Shown: positions 25,236-34,250 of the stretch, in pieces
Numbering within the stretch: position 1 is the first letter of the stretch
Layout: each line of letters starts with the position of its first letter
Origin: Candidatus Omnitrophota bacterium
GTDB lineage: Bacteria > Omnitrophota > Omnitrophia > Omnitrophales > JACQQS01
Length of the DNA: 61,665 nucleotides
Assembly: GCA_016206925.1 (NCBI GenBank)
Contig: JACQQS010000060.1
Location: 1 to 61,665, forward strand
Direction of reading: 5' to 3'
Notes under the pieces: generated by a model
Databases searched by the model: none
The model's input: the letters and a program-made list of their open reading frames with translations, nothing else
Told to the model about the DNA's origin: nothing
Translations under genes and position numbers: made by a program

Positions 25236-25864
25236 GGCAAAACCCGTTTAGATCGCTGGATAAACTCGCGGACCAGACGGAAATCCTTAATTCCCGGACC
25301 GCTTTCCACTCCCGATGAAACGTCAACCGCATAGGGATGCGTGGTTTCAATAGCCGCGCCCACATTTTCCGGCGAAAGTCCTCCGGATAAGAAAGCCCGG
25401 TGATTTTTCCAAACGGACGGCTCGACTAAATTCCGGTCAAAGGGCGTTCCCATTCCGCCCGATCGGTTATCCAATTTTGTATCAAAAATAAACGCGAACA
25501 CTTCGAATGGGTTTAACACTTCGTCCATCACGCCCGTATTCCCATCGATGTGAATAGCCTTAATAACCAAAAAACCGCCGGCCGACAATTCCTTGCAAAA
25601 CGCTGCGGATTCTTCACCATGCAGTTGTACGTATGTCAGACCAAGGCGATCGGCAATGCTCTGCACTTCATCTAACCTCTGATTCTGAAACACGCCAACA
25701 AAATTCTGGAATGTCGGTACCGCATCCATAATCGCCTGAGCTTGTCTGAGATCGACATTTCGCCGGCTTTTTGCAAACACGAGCCCCAAAAAATCTGCGC
25801 CGAGACTGAACGCGTCCTCCGCATCCTGGGGCCTGGTCATGCCGCAAATCTTAACGAGCGGCAT
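25232..25864 (-). CDS. trpF: Phosphoribosylanthranilate isomerase
   Basis: The third step of the tryptophan branch: isomerises N-(5-phosphoribosyl)anthranilate to CdRP. The 210-residue TIM barrel has the catalytic cysteine in VKICGMTRPQDA (Cys7), VQLHGEES near 79, and the catalytic aspartate in FIFDTKLD near 130, with the phosphate loop LSGGLSPENV and DVSSGVESGPGIKD at the end. It overlaps trpC by one base and the kinase by four. Confidence 0.96.
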   Translation of the reverse strand: MPLVKICGMTRPQDAEDAFSLGADFLGLVFAKSRRNVDLRQAQAIMDAVPTFQNFVGVFQNQRLDEVQSIADRLGLTYVQLHGEESAAFCKELSAGGFLVIKAIHIDGNTGVMDEVLNPFEVFAFIFDTKLDNRSGGMGTPFDRNLVEPSVWKNHRAFLSGGLSPENVGAAIETTHPYAVDVSSGVESGPGIKDFRLVREFIQRSKRVLP

Positions 25865-26652
25865 CAGATCACCTCGCCTCTCAATTCCCTGATTTTTTTA
25901 TCCATGTCCTTCGATTTTAAAATGGAGGTTCCGACTAAAAAAGCTTTTACGCCGCGCTCAAGCAAACGCTCAATCTCTAGATAGGAATCAAACCCGCTTT
26001 CCGCTACAGCCGTAATGCCACGCGGCATTCGCTTTATCAATCGTTCCGTAGTTCCAATGTCTACCGCCATTGTTTTCAAGTCACGGTTGTTTATTCCGAT
26101 CAAATTCGCACCGCATTCCAGCGCGCGGTTCAATTCTTGCTCCGTGTGCACCTCAACAAGAGGATCGATCCGGTACTCCCCGCAGACTTTCATGAAATCG
26201 CTCATTTGATCATCGCTGAGTATAGCAGCGATCAGAAGTGCGGCATCGCAACCGATTACAGCCGACTCAAGTATCTGATAATGGTCAACGATAAAATCTT
26301 TTCTAAGCACTGGAAGCGAAGATTGCTGTCTTACCATACTTATATGGCTGGTTCTTCCCAAGAAATATTTTGATTCTGTTAAAACTGAAATGGCCACCGC
26401 ACCGGCATTTTCATAACATTCAGCGATTTTCATGACATTCAAGTCTTCCCGGATCATCCCCTCCGAAGGTGACGCCTTCTTAATTTCCGGGATAAGATGT
26501 ATTCCATTCCCCGTCGAAATAGCTTTTGAAAAGCCCCTGGTCTCGGGTCTTTTATTGTTCAAGCTGATCAAAAGTTTTTCCTGAGGAAGCACCGCTTTTA
26601 GATCCTTGAGTTCCTTTTTCTTATTTTGGACAATTTCATCCAGGGTAATCAT
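25864..26652 (-). CDS. trpC: Indole-3-glycerol phosphate synthase
   Basis: 262 residues converting CdRP to indole-3-glycerol phosphate. Motifs: IPEIKKASPSEGMI with the catalytic lysine, ISVLTESKYFLG, PVLRKDFIVDHYQILES, LIGINNRDLKTM, and AVAESGF near the end. It is a free-standing enzyme, not fused to TrpF. It lies 3 bases after trpD and overlaps trpF by one base, all in one transcript. Confidence 0.97.
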   Translation of the reverse strand: MITLDEIVQNKKKELKDLKAVLPQEKLLISLNNKRPETRGFSKAISTGNGIHLIPEIKKASPSEGMIREDLNVMKIAECYENAGAVAISVLTESKYFLGRTSHISMVRQQSSLPVLRKDFIVDHYQILESAVIGCDAALLIAAILSDDQMSDFMKVCGEYRIDPLVEVHTEQELNRALECGANLIGINNRDLKTMAVDIGTTERLIKRMPRGITAVAESGFDSYLEIERLLERGVKAFLVGTSILKSKDMDKKIRELRGEVI

Positions 26653-26655
26653 ATC

Positions 26656-27678
26656 TTACCGGTTTGAAATGTCTCGGAGCATCCTAACCACAGATAATGC
26701 TCCGCCATTTTCAATGACATCGAGCGCTGCTTTGTAACCTTCGCTTAATGAACATCCCCTGCCCAATTTGATTCCAAACGCGGCGTTAACCGCGATGGCA
26801 TGTTTTAATACCTGTCTCCCCTTGCCTGAAAAAACAGCCGTGAGATCTCGCGCCCGTTCCGCCGGCGAGCCTCCGCGCAATGCCTCTAGCGGAAAAATCG
26901 GCACGCCAAGCCGGCTCGGATGGAATGCCTCCCATCTCAAAATTTTTCCTCTCAAATGGAGGAGATCGGTCGCCCCAGTCACACTTATTTCATCCAGCCC
27001 ATCGCGGCCGTGCGCGACATAGGCCTCATCTACCTTCAATCGTCTAAGAACTTCACCCATGGGGTTTAATAACCGTTTGTCAAAAACGCCGATCAATTGC
27101 TTTTTTACCTTGAGCGGGTTCAAAAGAGGACCGAGGATGTTGAATATCGTTTTTGTTCGGACAGATTTTCTAAATGGAGCTACATTTTTCATGGCGAGAT
27201 GATACAGGGGTGCATGAAAATAGCCCAAATTCGCCTTTTTCAAAGCAAGAAGCATCCGGAATTGGGAAGCCTCGATGTTTATGCCCAGCGCACGAAGAAG
27301 ATCCGCGCTTCCGCACTTTGAAGAGACGCCCCGGTTACCATGTTTGGCCACCGGAACTCCCGCCGCAGCAATCACAAATGCGGCTCCGGTAGAAATATTG
27401 AAGCTGTCGGTTCCGTCACCTCCCGTCCCACAGTTATCGATTGCATTTGGAACTATTCCGGCTGAAACGGATTTGGCTAATTTCCTGAGCGCCATGACAG
27501 CTCCGTAAAGCTCGTCCGTTGTGACCCCTTTGCGATTGAAAAGAAAAAAAACCCGGTTTGCATCTCTAAGGCTTATCGAAGAAAACCCCTTTCCAACTTT
27601 TTGAAAGAGCTCTTCTACTCTCCTTGCCGGAAGATCCTGTCCCTTGAAAAGCGCCTCTATTTCTTTCTCGAATGTCAT
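26656..27678 (-). CDS. trpD: Anthranilate phosphoribosyltransferase
   Basis: 340 residues joining anthranilate to PRPP. The glycine-rich PRPP loop is DNCGTGGDGTDSFNIST near residue 80. KHGNRGVSSKCGSADLL follows near 107, and IFNILGPLLNPLKVK near 182. The length fits the family. It heads the minus-strand unit trpD-trpC-trpF-kinase-regulator under the promoter at 27716-27745. trpA and trpB, and trpE-trpG, are not part of this unit. Confidence 0.97.
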   Translation of the reverse strand: MTFEKEIEALFKGQDLPARRVEELFQKVGKGFSSISLRDANRVFFLFNRKGVTTDELYGAVMALRKLAKSVSAGIVPNAIDNCGTGGDGTDSFNISTGAAFVIAAAGVPVAKHGNRGVSSKCGSADLLRALGINIEASQFRMLLALKKANLGYFHAPLYHLAMKNVAPFRKSVRTKTIFNILGPLLNPLKVKKQLIGVFDKRLLNPMGEVLRRLKVDEAYVAHGRDGLDEISVTGATDLLHLRGKILRWEAFHPSRLGVPIFPLEALRGGSPAERARDLTAVFSGKGRQVLKHAIAVNAAFGIKLGRGCSLSEGYKAALDVIENGGALSVVRMLRDISNR

Positions 27679-27715
27679 AGCTCGTTATACATTAATCCAT
27701 CTGTTTTAATGCCTT

Positions 27716-27745
27716 AGAATAGTTCGTCCCATCTAACTGTGTCAA
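27716..27745 (-). promoter_or_regulatory. Promoter of the trpD-trpC-trpF-kinase-regulator unit
   Basis: Perfect -35 TTGACA (27740-27745), an 18-base spacer and TATTCT (27716-27721) on the minus strand, about 38 bases upstream of the trpD ATG. The leader is too short for a Trp-rich leader peptide with attenuator, and no T-box is seen. Confidence 0.65.
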
Positions 27746-27803
27746 AATGAGTCATAGTCTAAACCAAAAGCCCGCCTAATTCAAGATGCAGCCGCGATCA
27801 CAT

Positions 27804-27832
27804 TTGGTACGAGCCGTAACCCACACTATAAT
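27804..27832 (+). promoter_or_regulatory. Promoter of the ComEC-like / VanZ pair
   Basis: TTGGTA (27804-27809), 17 bases, then a perfect TATAAT (27827-27832). It lies divergent from the trpD promoter, about 60 bases away. It excludes the TTG at 27832 as the start of the following gene, since that codon lies in the -10. Confidence 0.7.
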
Positions 27833-27867
27833 TGGCCAATTTATCGGGTCAAATCCAGGCAGAACCG

Positions 27868-28707
27868 ATGCGCAAATCTTTGCTCAAAATATCACTTCTC
27901 TTGATCTTCATTATTTGGCACGGCACTCTTTCTACCCCACAGGCATTGGCCGAAAGCAGCAAAATCAATATTCATGTGCTCGATGCCGGTTATGCAGACA
28001 GCTCTTTCATTCAATTGCCATCCGGGAAAAAAATATTGGTCGACACCGGTTCATATGAAAGCAAGGATCGAGTGATGCAATTTCTAAAAGAGAAAAACGT
28101 TTCTCATTTGGATCTCGTCGTAATAACTCACCCGCACGATAATCATTACGGCGGACTTCAAATTTTAAACGATAACATTTCCATCCACGAGCTCATTACT
28201 TCCGACTTAGAGAATATTCCCGAGGATCTCCGCTTAACCTATCAAGCGCTTCACCGGAAAAACGTACTGCTCAAAGAGGCCCGCCGCGGGCAAGTGCTCA
28301 TGCTGGAGCCAAATATGGAATTGGCTTTTCACCATCCCGACCGGCTGATCCATGAACCCAACGCCGATTCGCTTGTTCTTCAAATTACTTATCAGCGTAC
28401 AATACTCTTATTTCCCGGAGATATTCCACCGGCCATTCAAACCGAGCTTGTCTTTTCTAATACCTTAACTAAAAATCCAGACTGGGTTTTGCTGCCCCAT
28501 CACGGCGGGCAAATTAGTGAAGAGTTTTTCCATTTGGTCGAAAATTCCATAAAGGTGATGTCAACAGGCCCGCACGATACTTGGAAGGCGCCTCTACCGG
28601 AAACAGTCGCGCGATTTCCACAGAATTTATACAGAACCGACCTAGAGGGAGACCTATTTTTTACCGTTGAACCGGGCGGGTCCGTTAAATGGTCAAACCC
28701 AGAATGA
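27868..28707 (+). CDS. Secreted MBL-fold hydrolase, like the C-terminal domain of ComEC
   Basis: 279 residues: a hydrophobic signal segment (about 6-20) with a likely cleavage site near ALA-ESS (about residue 29), then an MBL domain of the ComA/ComEC type: HVLDAGYADSSFIQLPSGK, VVITHPHDNHYGG (metal motif), FPGDIP and LLPHHGG. In ComEC this domain is thought to degrade one DNA strand; here it stands alone and is exported, so nuclease or phosphodiesterase activity is only a family-based guess. Start ATG 27868 follows the promoter at 27804-27832. It is coupled to the VanZ gene. Confidence 0.82.
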   Translation: MRKSLLKISLLLIFIIWHGTLSTPQALAESSKINIHVLDAGYADSSFIQLPSGKKILVDTGSYESKDRVMQFLKEKNVSHLDLVVITHPHDNHYGGLQILNDNISIHELITSDLENIPEDLRLTYQALHRKNVLLKEARRGQVLMLEPNMELAFHHPDRLIHEPNADSLVLQITYQRTILLFPGDIPPAIQTELVFSNTLTKNPDWVLLPHHGGQISEEFFHLVENSIKVMSTGPHDTWKAPLPETVARFPQNLYRTDLEGDLFFTVEPGGSVKWSNPE

Positions 28708-29246
28708 ACCGATCTGAAGCAAACCTGTTTTCGTCCGCGCGAGCGACTTTTTTTGTCCTGATTTACATGTGCCTTATTTTTGTCACGCTCCCCATTGCTC
28801 CGCGGATTGTTTCAACATTACAGCAATATGGACCGATCGGATTAATCGTGAATTCAGCGATATCCATTTTTCTCTTGCTGGCCATCGCCATAGCTGCGAT
28901 CCGAAAACGATTCCTGCGCTGGCCGCTTATCCTCATTTTTATTCCGCTCGGCATCATCACCATTTGGGCGTTAAATCATATAAAGCTTCCGATTGAGCGC
29001 GTGCACGTCGTTGAATATGGCGTGCTTTCCATGCTTCTCTTCCCTATCTGTGAACGGCACACGCACGTTTTTATCGCAATCGCGCAAAGCCTATTTCTGG
29101 CATCGCTCGCCGGTTACATCGACGAGTGCATCCAATACTTTTTGCCGAACAGGTTCTTCACATGGGAAGATGTTTATCTGAACGCAGTGGGGGCTTTGAC
29201 CGGATTGGTTTATTTCGGAATATACCGATGGGCCACGAAGACCTGA
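28704..29246 (+). CDS. VanZ-like membrane protein
   Basis: 180 residues with about five transmembrane segments. The VanZ-family marks are ERVHVVEYGVLSMLLF near 100, and DECIQYFLPNRFFTWEDVYL then NAVGALTG near the end. Family members are known from teicoplanin resistance and from many envelope contexts; their role is unclear. ATG 28704 overlaps the previous stop (ATGA); ATG 28689 is an alternative five codons upstream. The stop lies 5 bases from the stop of convergent trpG, with no terminator between. Confidence 0.85.
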   Translation: MNRSEANLFSSARATFFVLIYMCLIFVTLPIAPRIVSTLQQYGPIGLIVNSAISIFLLLAIAIAAIRKRFLRWPLILIFIPLGIITIWALNHIKLPIERVHVVEYGVLSMLLFPICERHTHVFIAIAQSLFLASLAGYIDECIQYFLPNRFFTWEDVYLNAVGALTGLVYFGIYRWATKT

Positions 29247-29251
29247 GCCCG

Positions 29252-29824
29252 CTATTTTCTCGACAGCTCCATGAAATTTTTCAGAATGGTCTTACCGTCC
29301 CGCGTCATGATGGATTCGGGATGAAATTGGACACCCCAGGTAGGATGCGTACGATGGCGGAGGGCCATAATTTCGCCGTCTTCGCTCACTGCAAGAATAC
29401 CGAGCACTCTGGGAAAACTCTTTTTTTCGACCACAAGCGAATGATACCGCGTCGCTTGAAACGGGCTCCCGACGCCCCGGAACAGACGGTCGCCTTCATG
29501 TTTTATTTCTGAAATTTTCCCGTGCATAATCCGTTTCGCTCGCACAACCCGTCCGCCGAAAACATGCCCGATACACTGGTGACCGAGGCATACGCCCAGA
29601 ATGGGTATTTTCCCACTAAATTTGCGTATTGCGTCATTTGAAACGCCCGCCTCCTTCGGCGTGCAAGGCCCCGGGGAAATTACAATTTGATCCGGTCTTA
29701 GATCCTCGATTTCCTTTACGGTAATGGCATTATTCCGGCGCACGACGATATCTTCACCCAACTCGCCGAAATATTGGACGAGATTGTAAGTGAATGAATC
29801 AAAGTTATCAATCAGCAAGATCAT
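29252..29824 (-). CDS. trpG: Anthranilate synthase component II (glutamine amidotransferase)
   Basis: 190 residues, class I glutamine amidotransferase. The catalytic cysteine is in GVCLGHQCIGHVFGG near 79, and the His-Glu pair is in WGVQFHPESIMT near 170. It supplies ammonia to TrpE, which it overlaps (ATGA). It may also serve PabB in folate synthesis, as in other bacteria with one shared subunit. It is the last gene of the long minus-strand run from recA/alaS. Confidence 0.94.
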   Translation of the reverse strand: MILLIDNFDSFTYNLVQYFGELGEDIVVRRNNAITVKEIEDLRPDQIVISPGPCTPKEAGVSNDAIRKFSGKIPILGVCLGHQCIGHVFGGRVVRAKRIMHGKISEIKHEGDRLFRGVGSPFQATRYHSLVVEKKSFPRVLGILAVSEDGEIMALRHRTHPTWGVQFHPESIMTRDGKTILKNFMELSRK

Positions 29825-31293
29825 TTCCGATTCACCTTTTCGACAGCGCGGAAAAGCGCCTTTGCTTTATTCATGGTTTCGTGGTATTCCGCTTCCGGAT
29901 TTGAATCATACACAATTCCTGCCCCGGCCTGAACTGTGGCATTCCCGTTCTTAATCAAGATAGTCCGTATGGTAATACACATGTCCATATCCCCCGAAAA
30001 GCTCAGGTAACCGACCGATCCCGCGTAAGGCCCGCGTTCCGTTTTCTCCAGCTCATCAATGATCTGCATAGCGCGCACTTTCGGTGCGCCCGTAACGGTT
30101 CCCGCCGGAAACGCAGCGCGCAAAACATCGAACATATTCTTGTCCTTCTCTAGCAGCCCTACGACATCACTCACTAAGTGCATCACGTGCGAATACCGTT
30201 CGATGCGTGCATACTCATTAACATGCACCGTTTTAAAGCGCGAGACCCGTCCAATATCATTCCTGCCCAAATCAACCAGCATTAAATGCTCGGCATGTTC
30301 CTTAGCAGATGATTTGAGTTCCCGTTCAAAAGCGCGATCCGCCTGCTCATTCGTCCCGCGCGGGCGCGTTCCTGCAATAGGCCTCAGTTCAACCACATTT
30401 CCGCACTTCTTGACAAGCATCTCAGGCGAAGAACCAACCAGTTGAATGTCATTATGTTTGAAATAAAACATATAGGGCGATGGATTCAGCGAACGAAGCT
30501 CCCGGTACACCTGAAATGAGTCGGTTACGCGGCCGAGCGCGAACTTCTGTGAGAACACCACCTGAATACAATCTCCCGCATTGATATACTGCTTTATCTT
30601 TTTAACGCATTTCTTAAAGTGCGCCGGTCTCATATTGGAACGAATCCGCCCCTGTTTTTTCGGCCGCACTGCTTTCCTAGATGGTACCGGAATTCGCAAA
30701 AGACTCTCCAATTGCCGGATTTTTTCCAAGCCGCGATGGTGTGCGGATTTTAAATTTCCACTCCTTTTGATCAACACGACGATCTCAAGCGTATGTTTCA
30801 GATGATCAAACACCAAATAATCCTCGACTAGGAAAAAGATGGACCGCGGCAAAATGCCCGAAGCTTTCTTTCTGAGACGAATAGCTTCAAAATCCACCAC
30901 CGACTCATAGCTCATAAAGCCCACATATCCGCCTTGGAAACCAAATGCGGAAAACGGATTTGCAATCCGTATTTGCGACATGGAAAGCTCCATAAACCGC
31001 AGAGGATCTCCGACAAATACACTGGATCTGCGATTCATTTCCCGGCCTTGAACGTACGTCCGTTCGCCGTTGTACTCAATGACCTGGCGCGGATTGGCCG
31101 CCAGAAGGGAATATCGCCCCTGCTTTTCGCCGCGCTCTACGGATTCAAACAAAAAAGCAGATTGGCTTCCCCGCGAGAGCTTAAGGTAGGCGGAAACGGG
31201 CGTTTCCAAATCGGCGCTTATGGCTTTGGAGAAAATGAAATATGCATCTTTCGCCGCCGGCCGCGAAAATAATTTAAAATCAGGAATGCCCAT
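29821..31293 (-). CDS. trpE: Anthranilate synthase component I
   Basis: 490 residues converting chorismate to anthranilate. The feedback-binding N-terminal region shows LETPVSAYLKL and FLFESVERGE. The catalytic domain shows SPEMLVKKCGNVVELRPIAG, TRPRGTNEQAD, EHLMLVDLGRNDIGRVS, FPAGTVTGAPKVRAMQIIDE and IQAGAGIV-like VQAGAGIVYDSNPE. An open frame extends 22 codons upstream, but ATG 31293 fits the family start and overlaps hisI by only 14 bases. Anthranilate synthase is favoured over PabB by its pairing with trpG and by the N-terminal motif. Confidence 0.95.
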   Translation of the reverse strand: MGIPDFKLFSRPAAKDAYFIFSKAISADLETPVSAYLKLSRGSQSAFLFESVERGEKQGRYSLLAANPRQVIEYNGERTYVQGREMNRRSSVFVGDPLRFMELSMSQIRIANPFSAFGFQGGYVGFMSYESVVDFEAIRLRKKASGILPRSIFFLVEDYLVFDHLKHTLEIVVLIKRSGNLKSAHHRGLEKIRQLESLLRIPVPSRKAVRPKKQGRIRSNMRPAHFKKCVKKIKQYINAGDCIQVVFSQKFALGRVTDSFQVYRELRSLNPSPYMFYFKHNDIQLVGSSPEMLVKKCGNVVELRPIAGTRPRGTNEQADRAFERELKSSAKEHAEHLMLVDLGRNDIGRVSRFKTVHVNEYARIERYSHVMHLVSDVVGLLEKDKNMFDVLRAAFPAGTVTGAPKVRAMQIIDELEKTERGPYAGSVGYLSFSGDMDMCITIRTILIKNGNATVQAGAGIVYDSNPEAEYHETMNKAKALFRAVEKVNRK

Positions 31294-31669
31294 TTGACTT
31301 GTAAACTTGGTTTGGATCAAACATTTTCTTCTGGGTAATTTCAGCGATATCTCCAGCATTATTTAACTTGTGTACAAAGCAGGAGCGATAGCCCAGATGA
31401 CAGGCGCCTCCGGTCTGTTCAACCTTAATCACCAGCGTATCCTGATCGCAATCGGTAAGCACCTCGACCACTTTTTGTACGTGTCCGGAGCTTTCGCCCT
31501 TAGTCCAGAGTTTCTTGCGGCTGCGTGAATAAAAACAGGCTGACGTCGTCTTCAGCGTCTTCTCAAAAGCCTCTTTATTCATATATGCCATCATCAAAAT
31601 TTCATTGCTTTTCACATCCTGCACAATGACGGGAACCAGTCCCTGTTCGTTCCATTTAATCTGTAACAT
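31280..31669 (-). CDS. hisI: Phosphoribosyl-AMP cyclohydrolase
   Basis: 129 residues catalysing the third step of histidine synthesis. The family motifs are MMAYMNKEAF, CFYSRSRKKLWTKGESSGH, and the metal region DCDQDTLVIKVEQTGGACH. There is no HisE domain, so phosphoribosyl-ATP pyrophosphatase must be encoded elsewhere. It lies 10 bases below hisF and overlaps trpE. Confidence 0.96.
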   Translation of the reverse strand: MLQIKWNEQGLVPVIVQDVKSNEILMMAYMNKEAFEKTLKTTSACFYSRSRKKLWTKGESSGHVQKVVEVLTDCDQDTLVIKVEQTGGACHLGYRSCFVHKLNNAGDIAEITQKKMFDPNQVYKSNGHS

Positions 31670-31679
31670 ACCCGCTCCT

Positions 31680-32435
31680 TTACCGCCGTACCGGAATTCC
31701 TGCCCGGCTTAAATATTCCTTTGCCTGCTCAATCGTATAGGTACCGAAATGAAATATAGATGCAGCGAGGACCGCATCGCAGCCCGCTTTGAGAAACGCT
31801 TGTTTCAAATGCTCCAGGCTCCCGGCTCCGCCTGAGGCAATGACCGGTATTCCCACTGTCCTTGAAACGGCAGCCGTAAGCTCGATATCGTAGCCGTCGG
31901 TTGTCCCATCGCGATCCATGCTGGTCAGCAGGATTTCTCCGGCACCGCGCGTCTCTACTTCCTTTGCCCATTCCAAGGCATCCTTACCGCTGTCTTTCCG
32001 CCCGCCATGCGTGTAGACATGCCACCCGGAACCATGGCGCTTCGCATCAATGGCAATAATGATGCATTGATTTCCAAATCGAGCGGCTGCTTTTGAAACA
32101 AATTCTGGATTTTCGACTGCAACGGTATTTAACGACACCTTGTCCGCACCGGATCTTAAGATTGCTCTTATTCCTTCCAGGTCCTTGAGTCCTCCGCCCA
32201 CGGAAAATGGTATCGAGATGGCCGCCGCAACCCGTCGCACCACATCCTCTACAATAGGCCGCGCCTCGTGGCTTGCCGTGATGTCCAAAAAAACGAGTTC
32301 GTCCGCCCCGCCCCTGTCATAGGCAATCGCACATTCTACGGGATCTCCCGCATCTTTCAATTCAACAAACTTGACGCCTTTCACAACGCGCCCATCTCGA
32401 ATGTCAAGACAAGGAATGATACGCTTCGCGAGCAC
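31680..32435 (-). CDS. hisF: Imidazole glycerol phosphate synthase, cyclase subunit
   Basis: A 251-residue TIM barrel partner of HisH. Conserved: [19 protein letters not shown] with the catalytic Asp11, [37 protein letters not shown] and [16 protein letters not shown] with the second catalytic Asp, and [12 protein letters not shown]. Full length. Separated from hisA by the small membrane-protein gene. Confidence 0.97.
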   Translation of the reverse strand: MLAKRIIPCLDIRDGRVVKGVKFVELKDAGDPVECAIAYDRGGADELVFLDITASHEARPIVEDVVRRVAAAISIPFSVGGGLKDLEGIRAILRSGADKVSLNTVAVENPEFVSKAAARFGNQCIIIAIDAKRHGSGWHVYTHGGRKDSGKDALEWAKEVETRGAGEILLTSMDRDGTTDGYDIELTAAVSRTVGIPVIASGGAGSLEHLKQAFLKAGCDAVLAASIFHFGTYTIEQAKEYLSRAGIPVRR

Positions 32436-32447
32436 GGCAGAAATCCG

Positions 32448-32858
32448 CTAAGGTCTGGATTTTCGAACCAAATCCTGAATAACTTGGATGGCCGCTCTTG
32501 CAATACCAACCAAATATAAATAACCGGATAAGATAAAACACAGCAACGCCAGAAACAGAACTCCCATCATACCAACGAGCGGGACCAGGAACTGCGACCG
32601 AAACCATAGCAATAAAATAAGCAGTACACCCGCCAACACAAAAAAGAAGCTTAAGAAATCGTAAACAGGCGGTATGGTCGCATATTCCCGTTTAATGAGT
32701 CGTTGCGCACTGGCCTCCCTGCGAAGACGCCTGAGGGTTCCGAGGATCATCAGGTGGTGGACCGCCAATGCCAGTAAAAATGCGATCAGCGCAACAGTCA
32801 ATGGATTCCAATGCCCTGTCGCTCTTTGGACAAATTCGCCCAACCGTTCCATGCTCAT
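32448..32858 (-). CDS. Unknown membrane protein inside the his operon
   Basis: 136 residues with three strong transmembrane segments (about 20-40, 68-87 and 92-117), a basic loop between the first two (TLRRLRREASAQRLIKREYA), and an amphipathic, basic C-terminus. No family recognised and no catalytic motif. It lies 12 bases before hisF and 35 after hisA on the same strand, so it is cotranscribed with histidine genes, but nothing links it to that pathway. Confidence 0.7.
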   Translation of the reverse strand: MSMERLGEFVQRATGHWNPLTVALIAFLLALAVHHLMILGTLRRLRREASAQRLIKREYATIPPVYDFLSFFFVLAGVLLILLLWFRSQFLVPLVGMMGVLFLALLCFILSGYLYLVGIARAAIQVIQDLVRKSRP

Positions 32859-32893
32859 GACTCCATATTTTTAAAAGTGTTCAGCGCCAATGG

Positions 32894-33616
32894 TTATTTG
32901 AGAACTCGTACGGCTTCCTCGAGTTTAATCGTCCCCTCATAAAGGGCTCTGCCGAAAATAAATCCGGTGAGCCTGGGGTTTTGAATTTTTGCCAGTTTTC
33001 GGATATCATCCATACGAGAAATGCCGCCGGACAAAATGATTTTGAGACTCGTCTCATTTAAAAGTTTTCGAAGGCCGGCAATATCGGGTCCGCCCAAAAC
33101 ACCGTCCTTATCGATATTCGTATAAATGATTTCATGCGCCGACCAATCCGCGAGCTGCTTGCAAGCGTCGGTCACTTCCGTGGTCGTCGCTTCCGTCCAG
33201 CCTTCGGCGCGAAGTTTCCCGTCCAGCACATCCACACCGATCAGTACCCGTCCCGGAAATTTTCTGAGCGCTTCCTGAACAAAACTGCGGTTTTTAAGTA
33301 CCGCCGTTCCCAAGATACCAAACTGAACACCCAGCAAAAAAGCATGTTCCAAATCCTTCATAGCCCGTAATCCGCCGCCGAGTTCGATCGGGACCGTAGC
33401 CACTCCTACGATGCGTTCGATGGTGTGCCACTCGGTGACTTCGCCGGTCCGCGCACCTTCCAGATCAACAACATGAATGCGCCTTGCGCCCGCTTCCTGC
33501 CACTGGACTACATACGATTCCGGTTCACCGGGATAAACGGTTTTTTCGGCATAATTGCCTTTACGCAGGCGCACCACCTGACCTTCGATTAAATCAATGG
33601 CGGGAATTGCAATCAT
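32894..33616 (-). CDS. hisA: ProFAR isomerase
   Basis: 240 residues, the Amadori isomerase before the HisH/HisF step. The twofold TIM barrel shows AIDLIEGQVVRLRKGNY with catalytic Asp8, HVVDLEGARTG, IELGGGLRAM, ILGTAVLKN, GVDVLDGKL, IIYTNIDKDGVLGGPD with the second catalytic Asp, and ILSGGISRMDD. Seven bases separate it from hisH. Confidence 0.96.
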   Translation of the reverse strand: MIAIPAIDLIEGQVVRLRKGNYAEKTVYPGEPESYVVQWQEAGARRIHVVDLEGARTGEVTEWHTIERIVGVATVPIELGGGLRAMKDLEHAFLLGVQFGILGTAVLKNRSFVQEALRKFPGRVLIGVDVLDGKLRAEGWTEATTTEVTDACKQLADWSAHEIIYTNIDKDGVLGGPDIAGLRKLLNETSLKIILSGGISRMDDIRKLAKIQNPRLTGFIFGRALYEGTIKLEEAVRVLK

Positions 33617-33623
33617 TTACCGG

Positions 33624-34250
33624 CTACGACTGTTCAAGAAAATTCTTGAGGACGATTTGTCCAAAGCGGTGGCTTTTCTCCGGATGGAACTGGCATCCGT
33701 GAACCTTCCCGCTGGAAACAACAGAAGTAAATGAGACACCATACTCTGTTTCCCCCATAATGATGCTCCCATCCTCCGGCACCACGTAATAGGAATGCAC
33801 AAAGTAGAAGTACTGATTCTCTCCGACGCCGTCCAAAAGCGCCGAGCAGCCATTTTTAACAGAAACCTGATTCCAGCCCATATGCGGAATTTTAAGCCGC
33901 TTCTCTCCTTTCGGCCCAAAGGACGAAAATCTCACCACGCGCCCAGGCAGAATGCCGAGGCCTTCGCACTTCCCTCCCTCTTCGCTTTCATCAAAGAGAA
34001 GCTGTAAACCCAGACAGACGCCCAGAAAAGGTTTTCCGTCTTTAACCACATTGCGGATGGGATCCATTAAGCGTCTTTTTCTCAATTCCTTCATGGCATC
34101 GGCAAAAGCACCGACACCGGGCAGAATCAGTTTTTCCGCGGCCTTGATCTGTCCCGGTGATTCAACAAACTCAGCCTTGGCTCCCAAGCGCTCCAGCGCT
34201 TTGGCAACCGAATACAAATTGCCCATGCCATAATCAATGATGCCGATCAC
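33624..34250 (-). CDS. hisH: Imidazole glycerol phosphate synthase, glutaminase subunit
   Basis: 208 residues, class I amidotransferase that feeds ammonia to HisF. It begins IGIIDYGMGNLYSVAKAL, has the nucleophile Cys in FLGVCLGLQLLF near 85, and His-Glu in GCQFHPEKSHRFG near 190. It overlaps hisB by 4 bases (ATGA). Confidence 0.97.
   Translation of the reverse strand: MIGIIDYGMGNLYSVAKALERLGAKAEFVESPGQIKAAEKLILPGVGAFADAMKELRKRRLMDPIRNVVKDGKPFLGVCLGLQLLFDESEEGGKCEGLGILPGRVVRFSSFGPKGEKRLKIPHMGWNQVSVKNGCSALLDGVGENQYFYFVHSYYVVPEDGSIIMGETEYGVSFTSVVSSGKVHGCQFHPEKSHRFGQIVLKNFLEQS

Noticed and set aside
27679..27715. Trp attenuator or T-box before trpD
   Set aside because: The leader is under 40 bases, has no Trp codon run and no terminator/antiterminator pair.
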